64,000 nucleotides of DNA, taken from Bradyrhizobium septentrionale. Its GTDB lineage: Bacteria; Pseudomonadota; Alphaproteobacteria; Rhizobiales; Xanthobacteraceae. Below are positions 18,376 to 27,585 of this stretch, piece after piece. The notes under the pieces are model-generated. The model saw only the letters and a program-made list of their open reading frames with translations. It made no database searches and was not told where the DNA came from. The DNA lies in NCBI RefSeq assembly GCF_011516645.4, contig NZ_CP088285.1:6590501-6654500 (forward strand). Direction: 5' to 3'. The translations under genes were made by a program, and so were the position numbers. Positions within the stretch are counted from its first letter, which is position 1, and each line of letters starts with the position of its first letter.

Positions 18376-18512
18376 TTTGACTGCTGGAAGGGGGGAGGCC
18401 AGCGGCTTCCCCCGTACCCGCTGCCCATATACTCAGGATTTCATTTTACAGGTCGGATTGCACGGACGTCTCGTTTTTGAAAAGCCCCTCAGGCCAAGGA
18501 AGGATTTTTCCG

Positions 18513-18722
18513 GTGTTGGGGTATTGCGCAAAGATCATTGAAGCTTTGAAGCCTCTCCGTACGGACAGGCGCGGTGTAGTGTCCTTCGAATACGTGATCC
18601 TCGCTGTTTGTGTCGTGGTCGCAGTGATCGCCGTGTTCGGTCCTGGCAACGATGTCTCGGCGGCGCTAACGGGCGCGCTCACTGCGATCAGTAATGCCAT
18701 AGCCATCGCATCTGGAGTTTGA
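18513..18722 (+). CDS. flp: Flp/Fap-type pilin 3 (divergent)
   Basis: The best start is the GTG at 18513, because the preceding AAGGATTTTTCC matches the ribosome-site region of the other two pilin genes. The 69-residue product has leader MLGYCAKIIEALKPLRTDRR, cleavage site G/VVSFEY and the hydrophobic VILAVCVVVAVIAVF. Its tail is longer and Ala-rich (TGALTAISNAIAIASGV) and unlike the other two. It could be a minor pilin or a variant subunit. It lies 137 bases after pilin 2 and 84 bases before cpaA. Confidence 0.85.
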   Translation: MLGYCAKIIEALKPLRTDRRGVVSFEYVILAVCVVVAVIAVFGPGNDVSAALTGALTAISNAIAIASGV

Positions 18723-18806
18723 AATCGCCGTCTGACGGAGACATTTGAAGCTTCGACAACCCTTTTTTAGACGTGTATTTTTTTACTGTTTTGAGGCGTG
18801 TATTTG

Positions 18807-19313
18807 ATGAGTTGGATTGTTTCCATAGCCTCGGTCCTCCAAATCCTGTTGTTGCTGTATGTGGCGACGATCGATGTCGCGACGCGGCTGATCCGAAACG
18901 AGATTTGTCTGGCGCTGGCACTGCTCGGGATCGTGAGCCAATTTGCCGGCCCGATGCAGGTCGCGGAGTCGCTGGTCGTCGCCGCGATCCTGTTTCTGCT
19001 GCTGTTCGCTATCTACACACGCGGAGCGATTGGCGGCGGCGACGTCAAGTTGCTGGTTGCCCTGGCAGTCGGCCTCCCGCTGACCGGCGTGATCCAGTTG
19101 CTGACCGTCACTGCACTGGCCGGCGGCGTTCTTGCCCTCGCGCATCTGGTGATGCGCAACCTGCCATATCCGAGATTGGCTCCCGCCGGATCGTCGTTCG
19201 CGCGCCGGGTCTACGCGGTAGAGCGCTGGCGCCATCTGCGGCACGCACCGCTGCCGTATGGCGTTGCCATAGCCTGCGGTGGCATCTGGACGATTTTGAG
19301 CAAAGGATTTTGA
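18807..19313 (+). CDS. cpaA: Prepilin peptidase CpaA/TadV
   Basis: This is a 168-residue membrane aspartyl peptidase of the Tad type. The two catalytic Asp residues are in IDVATRLIRNEI near residue 22 and in GGGDVKLLVA near residue 75. Five to six hydrophobic segments are visible. It lacks the extra N-terminal methylase domain of PilD-type enzymes, as expected. The ATG at 18807 is preferred over a GTG at 18798 because GAGG lies about 10 bases before it. It removes the leader of the Flp prepilins and probably of the TadE/F pseudopilins. It is the first gene of the assembly operon and ends 1 base before cpaB. Confidence 0.9.
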   Translation: MSWIVSIASVLQILLLLYVATIDVATRLIRNEICLALALLGIVSQFAGPMQVAESLVVAAILFLLLFAIYTRGAIGGGDVKLLVALAVGLPLTGVIQLLTVTALAGGVLALAHLVMRNLPYPRLAPAGSSFARRVYAVERWRHLRHAPLPYGVAIACGGIWTILSKGF

Positions 19314-19314
19314 G

Positions 19315-20304
19315 ATGTCTTCCGCTTTGCGTATTTCGATCATCGTCGTGCTGTTGCTCGCAACCACCGCGTTCGGGCTGATTGCTTTCAACATGAACCA
19401 GCCGAAACAGGGCCCCGTGGCGATCGCGGAGAGCGCGCCGGCGGCGGCCGCACCTGCGGCGCCAACGACGGTCGGTTATTTCGTTGCGGCGCGTGCGCTG
19501 CCAAGGGGCACATTGGCCCGTGACGAGGACTTCGCGATACGTACGTCCGCTCCGGAAAGTGTTCCGGCGGGAGCGATCCTTGAGACGCCCGACTCCAAGG
19601 CCGGACTTCCCGGTGCTCTGGTTCGCAAGTTCGTCGACGCCGGCAGTCCCGTGACGTTGCAAGACATCTTGCGCCCGAAGGATCGAGGCTTTCTCGCCAG
19701 CGTCCTGGCACCGGACAGCCGTGCCATCAGCATCAAGGTTGACGAGGAGTCCGGTGTCTCCGGCCTGATCAGGCCGGGCGACTACGTGGATGTCTTGTTG
19801 ACCCAGGTGTTCGAGAAGGGAAATCCGGCGCGCCGTGCCCTGAGCGAAACCGTTTTGCGCAACGTTCGGGTCATCGCTATCGATCAGGAGATCGTGCAGG
19901 GCGGGCGCGGCATCAGTGGCGTGACAGGCAAACAGGCGCAAACCGTGTCACTGGAGCTTGGGCCTGACCAGGTCAAGAAGATCACGGTCGCAAAACAGCT
20001 CGGAACGCTCTCGCTGTCCGTGCGCGCGGCTGTCGACCAATGGGACAAGCCGGACGGCGGCGCCATGTCGAGCTGCGATGTGTCGCCTGAGCTTGCCCGT
20101 CAGAATGCAGTTGCCGGCCACACGACAGCGGTGGTGGTTCATTCCGGCGGTGAGCGTAAGGAGTTCTCGGTCAGGAGAGAAGGCCCGGACAACGGCCTCA
20201 CGGACGTCAGCTGCGATGGGTCGCCGGAGGCTGCCCGCCAGACTACTCCAACGACGACGGCGGCGGCGGCCGGCTACTCCGGCAAGTTGCAGGAGAAAAG
20301 ATGA
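19315..20304 (+). CDS. cpaB: Flp pilus assembly protein CpaB/RcpC
   Basis: The protein has 329 residues. An N-terminal membrane segment (ISIIVVLLLATTAFGLIAF) is followed by an Ala/Pro linker. A SAF-type domain comes next (YFVAARALPRGTLARDEDF, then PGALVRKFVDAGSPVTLQDI). The RcpC domain follows (AISIKVDEESGVSGLIRPGD YVDVLLT). RcpC proteins sit in the periplasm near the secretin. The C-terminal 70 residues are polar and contain two similar blocks, SSCDVSPELARQNA and VSCDGSPEAARQTT, with a conserved Cys. The stop overlaps the cpaE ATG. Confidence 0.9.
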   Translation: MSSALRISIIVVLLLATTAFGLIAFNMNQPKQGPVAIAESAPAAAAPAAPTTVGYFVAARALPRGTLARDEDFAIRTSAPESVPAGAILETPDSKAGLPGALVRKFVDAGSPVTLQDILRPKDRGFLASVLAPDSRAISIKVDEESGVSGLIRPGDYVDVLLTQVFEKGNPARRALSETVLRNVRVIAIDQEIVQGGRGISGVTGKQAQTVSLELGPDQVKKITVAKQLGTLSLSVRAAVDQWDKPDGGAMSSCDVSPELARQNAVAGHTTAVVVHSGGERKEFSVRREGPDNGLTDVSCDGSPEAARQTTPTTTAAAAGYSGKLQEKR

Positions 20305-21497
20305 TGAACATGGCAATGGTAAGTCAGCCTGAAGCTGTATCCGTCGTGGCGCGCGACCGGGTCGTCTGTTTCGTCGATGACGAGCTGAGCGCCGCGGCTC
20401 TGCGCAAAGGCCTCGAAGGCAGCAACCTGGCGATCAAGCGCGGCACGATCCGCAACGCCATACGGATGCTCGAAACCGACACTGAGCTCTATGCACTTGT
20501 GGTCGACATCAGTGGTATCGATGATCCGTTTACCGAACTGGAAAGGTTGGCAAGCGTCTGCCCACCCGACGTCCGGGTGTCTCTGATCGGTGAGAGCAGG
20601 GAGATCATTTTCTACCGCGAGCTGATGGAAATCGGCGTGACGGAGTACCTTCCGAAGCCGATCACGCGTGACATGGTGCTGGACATGCTGCGCCCGAAGC
20701 TGATCGGCGACGTGCCGACCAGTCATACCGATCGTGGCGGGCATGTGATCTCGATCTGCGGGGCACAGGGAGGCGCTGGAGCAACCAGCATCGCCATCAA
20801 TCTCGCACTGCAACTTGCCGAGGCCACCAAGGCCAAGGTCGCGTTGCTTGACCTTCATCTGCAGAATGGTGAAACGGCAGTCATGCTGGGCGTTCAGCCC
20901 GGGCCAGGGCTCCGGACTGCCCTGGAAAACCCGATGCGGGCGGACACGTTGTTCCTCGAGCGCGCGGCAATTGATGTCAACGAGCGGGTTTGCCTGATTT
21001 CGGCCGCTGAGGATCTGGATGCGCAGCTCAACATCACTGAGGCTGGCGTGCGACACGTGCTGGGTCTGCTCCGTCAACGCTTCAATTACATTGTCGTCGA
21101 CATACCGGTCCCGTTTGGGCCGTCGATGCATCCGGTACTCACGCTATCGCGGCACGTTCTCGTGCTGCTCGAAGCCGAAGTGACCGGACTTCGCAATGCC
21201 CACGCGCTCCGCAACGCCGTCACCAACATTGCGGGCAAGGATCGGGTCTTCACTTTGCTCAATCGGGCCAATCGGCCCGGGGGCCTTCCCAGGGCAACGA
21301 TCGTCAAGGCCCTGGGCGCGGAGCCGGACATGGTGATTCCCGATCTCGGAAAGGGGATGACCCAGGCAGTCAATCTCGGAATTCCGGCTCTCAAGCACGT
21401 CAGGGGATTGCGACGTTACCTTGCCCCGATCGTGCGGGAGATCACTGGTGTCGGCGGCCAGCGGAAGGGACGCTTACGGAGGCTGCTCGGGCTATGA
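20301..21497 (+). CDS. cpaE: Pilus localisation ATPase CpaE/TadZ
   Basis: The protein has 398 residues. Residues 1-140 form a receiver-like domain (VCFVDDELSAAALRKGLEG; LYALVVDISGID). Residues 150-390 are a ParA/MinD-type ATPase with the deviant Walker A segment GAQGGAGATSIAINLALQ and LLDLHLQNGET. TadZ proteins place the pilus machine at the cell pole. Both ends overlap neighbours by ATGA, which points to coupled translation in one operon. Confidence 0.92.
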   Translation: MMNMAMVSQPEAVSVVARDRVVCFVDDELSAAALRKGLEGSNLAIKRGTIRNAIRMLETDTELYALVVDISGIDDPFTELERLASVCPPDVRVSLIGESREIIFYRELMEIGVTEYLPKPITRDMVLDMLRPKLIGDVPTSHTDRGGHVISICGAQGGAGATSIAINLALQLAEATKAKVALLDLHLQNGETAVMLGVQPGPGLRTALENPMRADTLFLERAAIDVNERVCLISAAEDLDAQLNITEAGVRHVLGLLRQRFNYIVVDIPVPFGPSMHPVLTLSRHVLVLLEAEVTGLRNAHALRNAVTNIAGKDRVFTLLNRANRPGGLPRATIVKALGAEPDMVIPDLGKGMTQAVNLGIPALKHVRGLRRYLAPIVREITGVGGQRKGRLRRLLGL

Positions 21498-22927
21498 AAA
21501 AATTCGGGAGGCGCGCAGACGACCCGGCGGCCCGTTTGCCTTCATTGACGCCAGTGCCTGAATCGCCACCGAGCCTATCGACGGTAAGCGTGCCGCCGCC
21601 GATACCAAGCTTGCCGGAATCGGCGCCAGGCTTGACGCCGAGGCGCGACGAAGCCCCGGTTCACCATCATCATCCGGTGATGTCGGCCTCGTTGCGCGAA
21701 CGGGTCATCGAGCAGATCGAACCGTCGGCGGCTGCAACGGTTCCGCGCGACGTTCTGCGGCGGCAGATCGAGGAAATCATCCACGGCATCGCCAATGAGG
21801 AACGGCTCGAACTGTCGGGTCGCGAGCAGCTTCTGCTGGCGGACGAGATCGCGGACGACATGACCGGCTACGGTCCGCTCCGTCCGCTCCTGCTGGATGA
21901 ATCAATCAGCGATGTGATGGTCAACGGACCGAGCAACATCTATGTGGAGCGAGCCGGCAAGCTTGAGCGGATCGCGGTGCGATTCCGCGACAACGATCAT
22001 ATCGCATCCGTGGCGCAGAAGATCGCCGCGCAGGTCGGGCGGCGTGTCGACGAGTCCAGTCCGATGGTGGACTGCCGCCTGCCGGACGGCAGCCGCGTCA
22101 ACATCATCCTTCCGCCGCTGGCGATCCATAGTCCCTGCATCTCGATCCGAAAGTTCCCGAGCCGGCGGCTGAACATCGCCGGGATGATCGCGAACGGCTC
22201 GATGAGCGCGGGCATTGGCCAACTGCTCGAGGTCGCTTCCCGCTGCCGCCTCAACGTCCTGGTCTCCGGCGGCACCGGCTCCGGCAAGACGACGATGCTG
22301 AACGCCATGAGCCAGTTCATCGACCACGGCGAACGCGTTGTCACCATCGAGGATGCGGCGGAGTTGCAGCTGCAACAGCCGCACGTCATCAGTCTGGAAA
22401 CGCGGCCGCCGAGCCTCGAAGGCACGGGGCAGGTGACGCAGCGAGATCTGCTCTGGAACGCGCTGCGCATGCGTCCCGACCGGATCGTGGTGGGCGAGGT
22501 GCGCGGCGCCGAAGCATTTGACATGCTGCAAGCGATGAACACCGGCCATGACGGTTCGATTTCCACGGTGCATGCCAACAGCACCCGTGACGCCCTGACG
22601 CGTGTCGAAAACATGGTGCAGATGGGCCAGGTCAATCTGCCATCGCGGGCGATTCGAACTCAGATCGTCGCTGCATTGGACATCATCGTCCAGGTCGAGC
22701 GCATGCGGGATGGACAGCGCCGCATTGTCCAGATCAGCGAGGTGGTCGGCCTGGAAGGCGAGGTGATCACGACCAACGACATCGCCATGTTCGAGTACAA
22801 GGAGGAAGACGTCCACGGCAGGATCCAGGGCGCCTACAAGTCGACCAAGGCAGTCCCGAAATTCAAGAGCCGTCTTGTCTATTTTGGGCTCGAGCGAGCC
22901 TGGGCCGAGGCCATGGAGCACATATGA
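21494..22927 (+). CDS. cpaF: Secretion ATPase CpaF/TadA
   Basis: This 477-residue type II/IV secretion ATPase powers pilus extension and probably retraction. A Pro-rich N-terminal 60 residues is followed by the N-domain (LLLADEIADDMTGYGPLRPL). Next come the Walker A loop SGGTGSGKTTMLNAM, an Asp/Glu box with VVTIEDAAELQLQQPH, the Walker B region RIVVGEVRGAEAFDMLQAMN and the His box GHDGSISTVHANS. All catalytic parts are present and the length is typical. It overlaps cpaE and tadB by ATGA. Confidence 0.95.
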   Translation: MKKFGRRADDPAARLPSLTPVPESPPSLSTVSVPPPIPSLPESAPGLTPRRDEAPVHHHHPVMSASLRERVIEQIEPSAAATVPRDVLRRQIEEIIHGIANEERLELSGREQLLLADEIADDMTGYGPLRPLLLDESISDVMVNGPSNIYVERAGKLERIAVRFRDNDHIASVAQKIAAQVGRRVDESSPMVDCRLPDGSRVNIILPPLAIHSPCISIRKFPSRRLNIAGMIANGSMSAGIGQLLEVASRCRLNVLVSGGTGSGKTTMLNAMSQFIDHGERVVTIEDAAELQLQQPHVISLETRPPSLEGTGQVTQRDLLWNALRMRPDRIVVGEVRGAEAFDMLQAMNTGHDGSISTVHANSTRDALTRVENMVQMGQVNLPSRAIRTQIVAALDIIVQVERMRDGQRRIVQISEVVGLEGEVITTNDIAMFEYKEEDVHGRIQGAYKSTKAVPKFKSRLVYFGLERAWAEAMEHI

Positions 22928-23856
22928 TACCGCTGTCTGTGATCGTCTTTGTCCTTGTGCTGCTGATGTGTGCGGCGTGCACGTCGTTGTGGCTCGACGC
23001 TCGACAGCGACGCATCAATCGTCAGGTGGCGATGGCTCTGCCTGCCTCGCATGCGGCCAGCCTGCCCTCAATTCGTCGGGCGGAGACCGGATCCCGCTCG
23101 CAGTTGCTCAACCGCTTGGTCAATTACAGTCCCGAGGTCCCTTACGCATGGCACCCGGCCTATGTGGTGCTTGCCGGTATCATCACAGCAGCGGCATTCT
23201 GGATTGCCGTTAGCCCGTTGCAATTTTCCACCACCAAAGTGTCCATCGTGGCTGCATTCATAGCCATCATGGTGGTGCGGGGTCTGTTCGGATGGCAGGC
23301 GCATCGTTTTACCGACGGACTGTTCCGGCAACTGCCTGACACGGTCCAGCTCGTCACAAGCACCGTTCGATCCGGGCTGCCCGTCCACGAAGCGTTCCGG
23401 ACCATCGCTCGCGATATGCCGCAACCGACAGCCGGGCAGTTTGCGATTGCATGCAGCGAACTGAATATGGGCAGGCCTCCGGAGGACGTCATCGAAGGCA
23501 TCTACCGGCGAACGCAAGTGGCCGAATACGGCATCTTTGCAGTGACGCTTGCCGTGCAGTTGAAGTCAGGCGGCAGCTTGGCCGAAACCCTGCAGATCCT
23601 CGGAGATACCGTGAGGCAGCGTGTTGCGCTGGCGGCCCGCGCGAAGGCTCTCGCCGCCGAGGTGATCTTTTCGTCACGTGCACTGTCGCTCGCGCCGTTC
23701 ATTGTCGGTGGCGTGATCTACTCGCTCAATCCGGAAACCATCGAAATATTGTTCCGTGATCCGACCGGAAACATCATGCTGGCTTACGCGGCCGCTTCGG
23801 TGGTTATCGGACACTTCGTGATCCGTTGGATGATCAGAAGGGACACAGCGCTATGA
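22924..23856 (+). CDS. tadB: Pilus platform protein TadB
   Basis: This is a 310-residue inner-membrane protein of the GspF/TadB type. There is an N-terminal hydrophobic segment, two central ones near residues 75-125, the T2SSF domain (LPDTVQLVTSTVRSGLPVHE), and C-terminal segments near 255-300. With TadC it forms the platform that CpaF acts on. The ATGATA start overlaps the cpaF stop, and the stop overlaps the tadC ATG. Confidence 0.93.
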   Translation: MIPLSVIVFVLVLLMCAACTSLWLDARQRRINRQVAMALPASHAASLPSIRRAETGSRSQLLNRLVNYSPEVPYAWHPAYVVLAGIITAAAFWIAVSPLQFSTTKVSIVAAFIAIMVVRGLFGWQAHRFTDGLFRQLPDTVQLVTSTVRSGLPVHEAFRTIARDMPQPTAGQFAIACSELNMGRPPEDVIEGIYRRTQVAEYGIFAVTLAVQLKSGGSLAETLQILGDTVRQRVALAARAKALAAEVIFSSRALSLAPFIVGGVIYSLNPETIEILFRDPTGNIMLAYAAASVVIGHFVIRWMIRRDTAL

Positions 23857-24740
23857 CCGCAGGTCTCGGCCTGGTCGCTCTCGCCATCGCAGCTGCGACT
23901 GCGACCTTCCTGTTGCTGATCCGCGAAATTCACATCCGTGCATTGGACGCACGGGTGTCGAACGCGGTGCTGGGTATCCCTGACGAAACGGCACGCTCCA
24001 AGGACATTGTCGGTTGGTTCTCATCGCTGGGTGCGCGGTATCGGCGCTTCTATGCCGAGGAAAACATCGAGGAATTGCGAACGATCCTTCAATCGGCCGG
24101 TTTCAATCATCATCGAACCCTGTCGATCTGGATCGGTGTCAAGATCTTCTGCATGTTTGCGGTCCCGATCGCTGCCTTCCTCTTTGCGCAGCTGTTAGGG
24201 GCGAATTTGCTGGTCTTCGGGCTTGTCGGCGTGGTGATCGGGATCATGGGACCGCGATTGATCATGCTGTCGCTGAAGCGGCGTTTCGATGCTGCCATTC
24301 GGCTCGGCATGCCGGATGCCATCGATTTGCTGGTCGTGTGCAGCGAAGCGGGAATGGGCCTGGAGAGCGCGCTGCAGCGCGTGGCGGTTGAAATCAGCCA
24401 GACCAATCGCCCCATGGCCGGCGTGCTGACCGATCTGCTCGATGATCTCCGGATCCTGCCGAATCGCTTCGACGCGTTCGAGAAGCTGGGAGCGAGGTCG
24501 GAGGGTCTCCGCCGCTTCGGCACCATGATCAGCCAGAGCCTGCAATACGGAACGCCGTTGAGCCAGGCCCTGCGCAGCATCGCGTCCGACCTCCGTCGGG
24601 AACGTATCACCAAGCTGGAAGAACGAGCCCACAAGCTGGGCGCCAAGCTGACTGTTCCGATGGTGCTGTTCCTGCTTCCAGCGATGTTCGTCATCCTGGG
24701 CGGAGGGCCGATGCTGAACCTCCTTCGTGCGTTGAGGTGA
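23853..24740 (+). CDS. tadC: Pilus platform protein TadC
   Basis: This 295-residue second platform protein starts at the ATG at 23853, which overlaps the tadB stop (ATGA). It begins with MTAGLGLVALAIAAATATF as a membrane segment. Two more hydrophobic segments lie near 105-145, followed by the T2SSF domain (LGMPDAIDLLVVCSEAGMGL) and a final segment (LFLLPAMFVILGG). It has the normal TadC size and order. Confidence 0.93.
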   Translation: MTAGLGLVALAIAAATATFLLLIREIHIRALDARVSNAVLGIPDETARSKDIVGWFSSLGARYRRFYAEENIEELRTILQSAGFNHHRTLSIWIGVKIFCMFAVPIAAFLFAQLLGANLLVFGLVGVVIGIMGPRLIMLSLKRRFDAAIRLGMPDAIDLLVVCSEAGMGLESALQRVAVEISQTNRPMAGVLTDLLDDLRILPNRFDAFEKLGARSEGLRRFGTMISQSLQYGTPLSQALRSIASDLRRERITKLEERAHKLGAKLTVPMVLFLLPAMFVILGGGPMLNLLRALR

Positions 24741-24746
24741 ATTCAG

Positions 24747-25277
24747 ATGCGGACGGGAGCCAGGAGCGTGGTTACCTTTGCGGCACCGGTCTTGACGAGC
24801 CTTTCGGCCGCGTCGAGGTCTGTCGTGAGCCGCAAATCATCTTTCCTGGCGGATCAACGCGGCGCCGTTGCGCTTGAGGTCCCGGCCGTCTGGCTTTTCC
24901 TGATGTTGATCGTGCTCTTGCCGCTTGCCGACATTGCGGTGGCGGGCTTCAGGTTTATATCGGCGCGGCAGGCATTGCGTAACTTCGGGCAATCCATCCT
25001 GTATTCCCCGCCACCGGACGTCACCAGCGCGTCCAGTTGGGCATCAACGGCACTGGCCAAGGCCGACACCCGTTATCCGATTCCCAGCATTCAGCTCATT
25101 TGCGGCGAGAGCAATTCTGTCTGCGATTCAACTAACTCTGATCCCTCCCAGCCGAAGTATTATGTCTACACAACAACGGTCACGCTCGCGCCGATAGTGT
25201 TGAATTCGCTGTTGTGCAAGAGCACCAATGCCAATCCCTGTTCGTTCACGCTAACTTACTCTGAGCGATTTCAATAG
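24747..25277 (+). CDS. TadE-like pseudopilin
   Basis: The product has 176 residues with a long polar N-terminus of about 40 residues, then DQRGAVALEVPAVWLFLMLI. This is the TadE-type segment: RG/ cleavage site, a Glu a few residues into the helix, and a single membrane helix. The periplasmic part has two Cys pairs (CGESNSVC and CKSTNANPC). It lies 6 bases after tadC and probably belongs to the same transcript. TadE and TadF are processed by the same peptidase as the pilin. Confidence 0.75.
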   Translation: MRTGARSVVTFAAPVLTSLSAASRSVVSRKSSFLADQRGAVALEVPAVWLFLMLIVLLPLADIAVAGFRFISARQALRNFGQSILYSPPPDVTSASSWASTALAKADTRYPIPSIQLICGESNSVCDSTNSDPSQPKYYVYTTTVTLAPIVLNSLLCKSTNANPCSFTLTYSERFQ

Positions 25278-25284
25278 GTGACCC

Positions 25285-26625
25285 ATGCCTAACATGCTCC
25301 GTTGCCGTCGAGGGTCTGTAGCGTTCGCAACCTCCGTTGCCTTGGTGCCGTTGGTCGGATTTATGGCACTCGGTGGTGAAGCTGGGTCTTGGTACGTCAC
25401 CAAGCAGCGCGTGCAGGGGGCGGCTGATGCGGCCGCCTATGCGGGCGGCTTGCGGCTTGCGTGCGACAGCGCTCCACAGCCTGGCGTCATGTGCAACAAT
25501 TCGCAGCCCTACGATTACCGCGGCAGGCAGGGTGCAGCTCAAAATGCGTTCTGCAATTCGGGCGACACGTCATATCCTGGTTCCAAATGCACAACGAGCC
25601 TCCCGAGCGGAATCTCACAGAGCGTGCAGGTCGCTTCGCTGACGTCGTGGAACGGGACCGCGGGCAATTTCGTCCAGGCTACCGTTAGTCAGCAGCAGCC
25701 GGCATACCTCGCTAAGTTGCTTGGTTTCTCGACGATCAACGTGGCCGCGACGGCGGTCGCCAGTGTTGCTGCTGGTTTAGCGAAACCTCCCTGCGTGCTA
25801 GCGCTGAAGGACCCTGTTACGTTCCAGGGTAGCGCCACCGTATCGTCGCCAAACTGCGGCATTTCGTCGAACAGTGCAGCGGCAAATGGGATCGGCTTCG
25901 TCGGCAATTCGGGGATCTCGGTGAATGCGCCGAGCTACACGGTCGGCGGCTGCTCCCAGACGGGAGGAAGCCAATGCACAGGCGTGCAAACCTATCAGCA
26001 ACCGATCCCTGATCCGCTGAGTGCAGTCAACACGGCGCTGTCCGCGTTGAAGACGTCAGATTTTGCGAACCAGATCAAGAACGCAGCACCCCAGCCATAT
26101 GAGACATGCAGCTGTTACAATACTAATCCGACGTTCAGCTCCACCACCTCCTTAAACGGCACGTACTATTTTTCGGGGAACATTACTATCAACGGCAATC
26201 CGACCATAACGGGAACGGCTACCTTGATATTTTTCGGAAGTGGTACATCGCTCAAATTTACGGGAAACCCCACGATCAAGCTTACGGCGATGGCGGCGCC
26301 TACGGGGCCGTCGGTATTGTCGGCATCGGTTAAGGCTCTTATGGCCAAGCTTCTCATCTATGATGGTGAGGCCTATTCGAAGCAAGGCGTCAACATCAGC
26401 GGCACCTCCAATAGCTATTTCAATGGCACGGTTTACATTCCGAATGCTCCCGTCACGTACGGAGGCAACTCGTCGGGTGCCCCTAGCTCCGGTTGTTACC
26501 AGGTCATAGCCTACGCTGTGTCATTCCAAGGCAATACGACGCTGGACAACTCTGGATGTGTCGGCTCTTCGGGTACCGGGTCGGCAGCAGAGCCTAATGT
26601 CCAAACCGTGCGTCTGGTGCAGTGA
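25285..26625 (+). CDS. TadG-like pilus-associated protein
   Basis: The product has 446 residues. The N-terminus is the Tad-type segment RRGSVAFATSVALVPLVGFM, leading into AAADAAAYAGGLRLA-like sequence (QGAADAAAYAGGLRLA) typical of TadG. The remaining 380 residues are Ser/Thr/Asn/Gly-rich and beta-like, with several Cys and repeated short motifs (GNPTITGTATLIF; GNPTIKLTAM). This suggests an extracytoplasmic beta-helix or sandwich. No VWA motif was found, unlike canonical TadG. Codon use in the second half is less GC-rich than in the rest of the operon, which is seen in other variable surface proteins. Confidence 0.7.
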   Translation: MPNMLRCRRGSVAFATSVALVPLVGFMALGGEAGSWYVTKQRVQGAADAAAYAGGLRLACDSAPQPGVMCNNSQPYDYRGRQGAAQNAFCNSGDTSYPGSKCTTSLPSGISQSVQVASLTSWNGTAGNFVQATVSQQQPAYLAKLLGFSTINVAATAVASVAAGLAKPPCVLALKDPVTFQGSATVSSPNCGISSNSAAANGIGFVGNSGISVNAPSYTVGGCSQTGGSQCTGVQTYQQPIPDPLSAVNTALSALKTSDFANQIKNAAPQPYETCSCYNTNPTFSSTTSLNGTYYFSGNITINGNPTITGTATLIFFGSGTSLKFTGNPTIKLTAMAAPTGPSVLSASVKALMAKLLIYDGEAYSKQGVNISGTSNSYFNGTVYIPNAPVTYGGNSSGAPSSGCYQVIAYAVSFQGNTTLDNSGCVGSSGTGSAAEPNVQTVRLVQ

Positions 26626-27050
26626 TGAGAAAGCTTGATCAGCGCGGCGTCGCGGCGTTTGAGTTTTGCATCGTCGCCGTCGCGATCTTCACGTTGATCT
26701 ACGCCATCTTCGACCTCGGACGTTACGCAATCGCGATGCAGTCATTGCGGTCGCTCGCAGGCGCTGGTGCGCGGGCAGCCATGCTCGCCGACTGCTACAC
26801 AAACGCCGCACTCAAGATAACAACAACCGTCACCTGCAGCGGTGACATCTACCTGAGTGACACAAAGAAGAGAGCTCTTGTCCCCTTCCTGTATGCCAAC
26901 GGTCTCTCGCCTACACTGACCACGGTGACGGGAAGCTCTGCAGTGACAGTTACGGCATCGCTATCGGGTTTCAGCATGATGTTTCCAACCATATGGCCCT
27001 CAACATTCAATAACCCGAGCGCCTCCACCCAGATTCCGTTACCAAACTGA
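26625..27050 (+). CDS. TadE/TadF-like pseudopilin
   Basis: The product has 141 residues from the ATG at 26625, whose A is shared with the stop of the preceding gene; a GTG at 26622 is an alternative. The pilin-type start LDQRGVAAFEFCIVAVAIF has the RG/ cleavage site and Glu at position 5 of the mature part. About 90 mostly polar residues with two Cys follow the helix. It is the last gene of the cpaA-tadF run. Confidence 0.75.
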   Translation: MRKLDQRGVAAFEFCIVAVAIFTLIYAIFDLGRYAIAMQSLRSLAGAGARAAMLADCYTNAALKITTTVTCSGDIYLSDTKKRALVPFLYANGLSPTLTTVTGSSAVTVTASLSGFSMMFPTIWPSTFNNPSASTQIPLPN

Positions 27051-27585
27051 GAGTGCTTCTGCCGGGGTTCTGCGGAAGCACGGTGAAGCAAGAATCACGG
27101 AAGCACGGGCGAGCCAGCCCCCGACCCATTGCCAGCCTTGGGCTGACAACATCGGCACTCCGGCCGACGATTCGTTGCGACAAATTGGCATGGTTGCTGC
27201 GCCGGCCGCCCGCCGCGCTTGACGGTGGTCGGTCGGCGAGGGTGTGGGCACCGCCAGACAGGCCCTAAAGTGGTGCGCGCTGGCAACATCGGGGAGTTTT
27301 CTCCGGCGCTGCCACATCTTCCCGAAGGTCTTTCCTTGCAATCGAAGCGTGCGGCGGGGGATGATCTCCAGACCGCGTTTTTGCGGCTGGCGGGTGCCCC
27401 GAGGCGGGGTCTCGGGCTGGGTGGGCTCCTTGCCCGGCGCGCCAGGAATAGGAATTTGCAAGTAACTATTTGTAGTCGGACACATTGTAAGCTCTGTGGC
27501 GTGGTGGGCGAAGGAGAGTTGCCAGAACGCTGAGGGCCGTAAAGTTACGGAATTGCCGCGAGGTGCGCGGCGGAGGGGATTCGAA
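27051..27585. other. Intergenic gap splitting the Tad locus before cpaC
   Basis: These 535 bases have no supported gene. At 27185-27201 the sequence TTGGCATGGTTGCTGCG carries GG and GC 10 bases apart, a partial sigma-54 match with a good -24 box and a poorer -12 box. It could drive cpaC, lying about 385 bases upstream of its ATG, but the match is weak. Confidence 0.4.
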
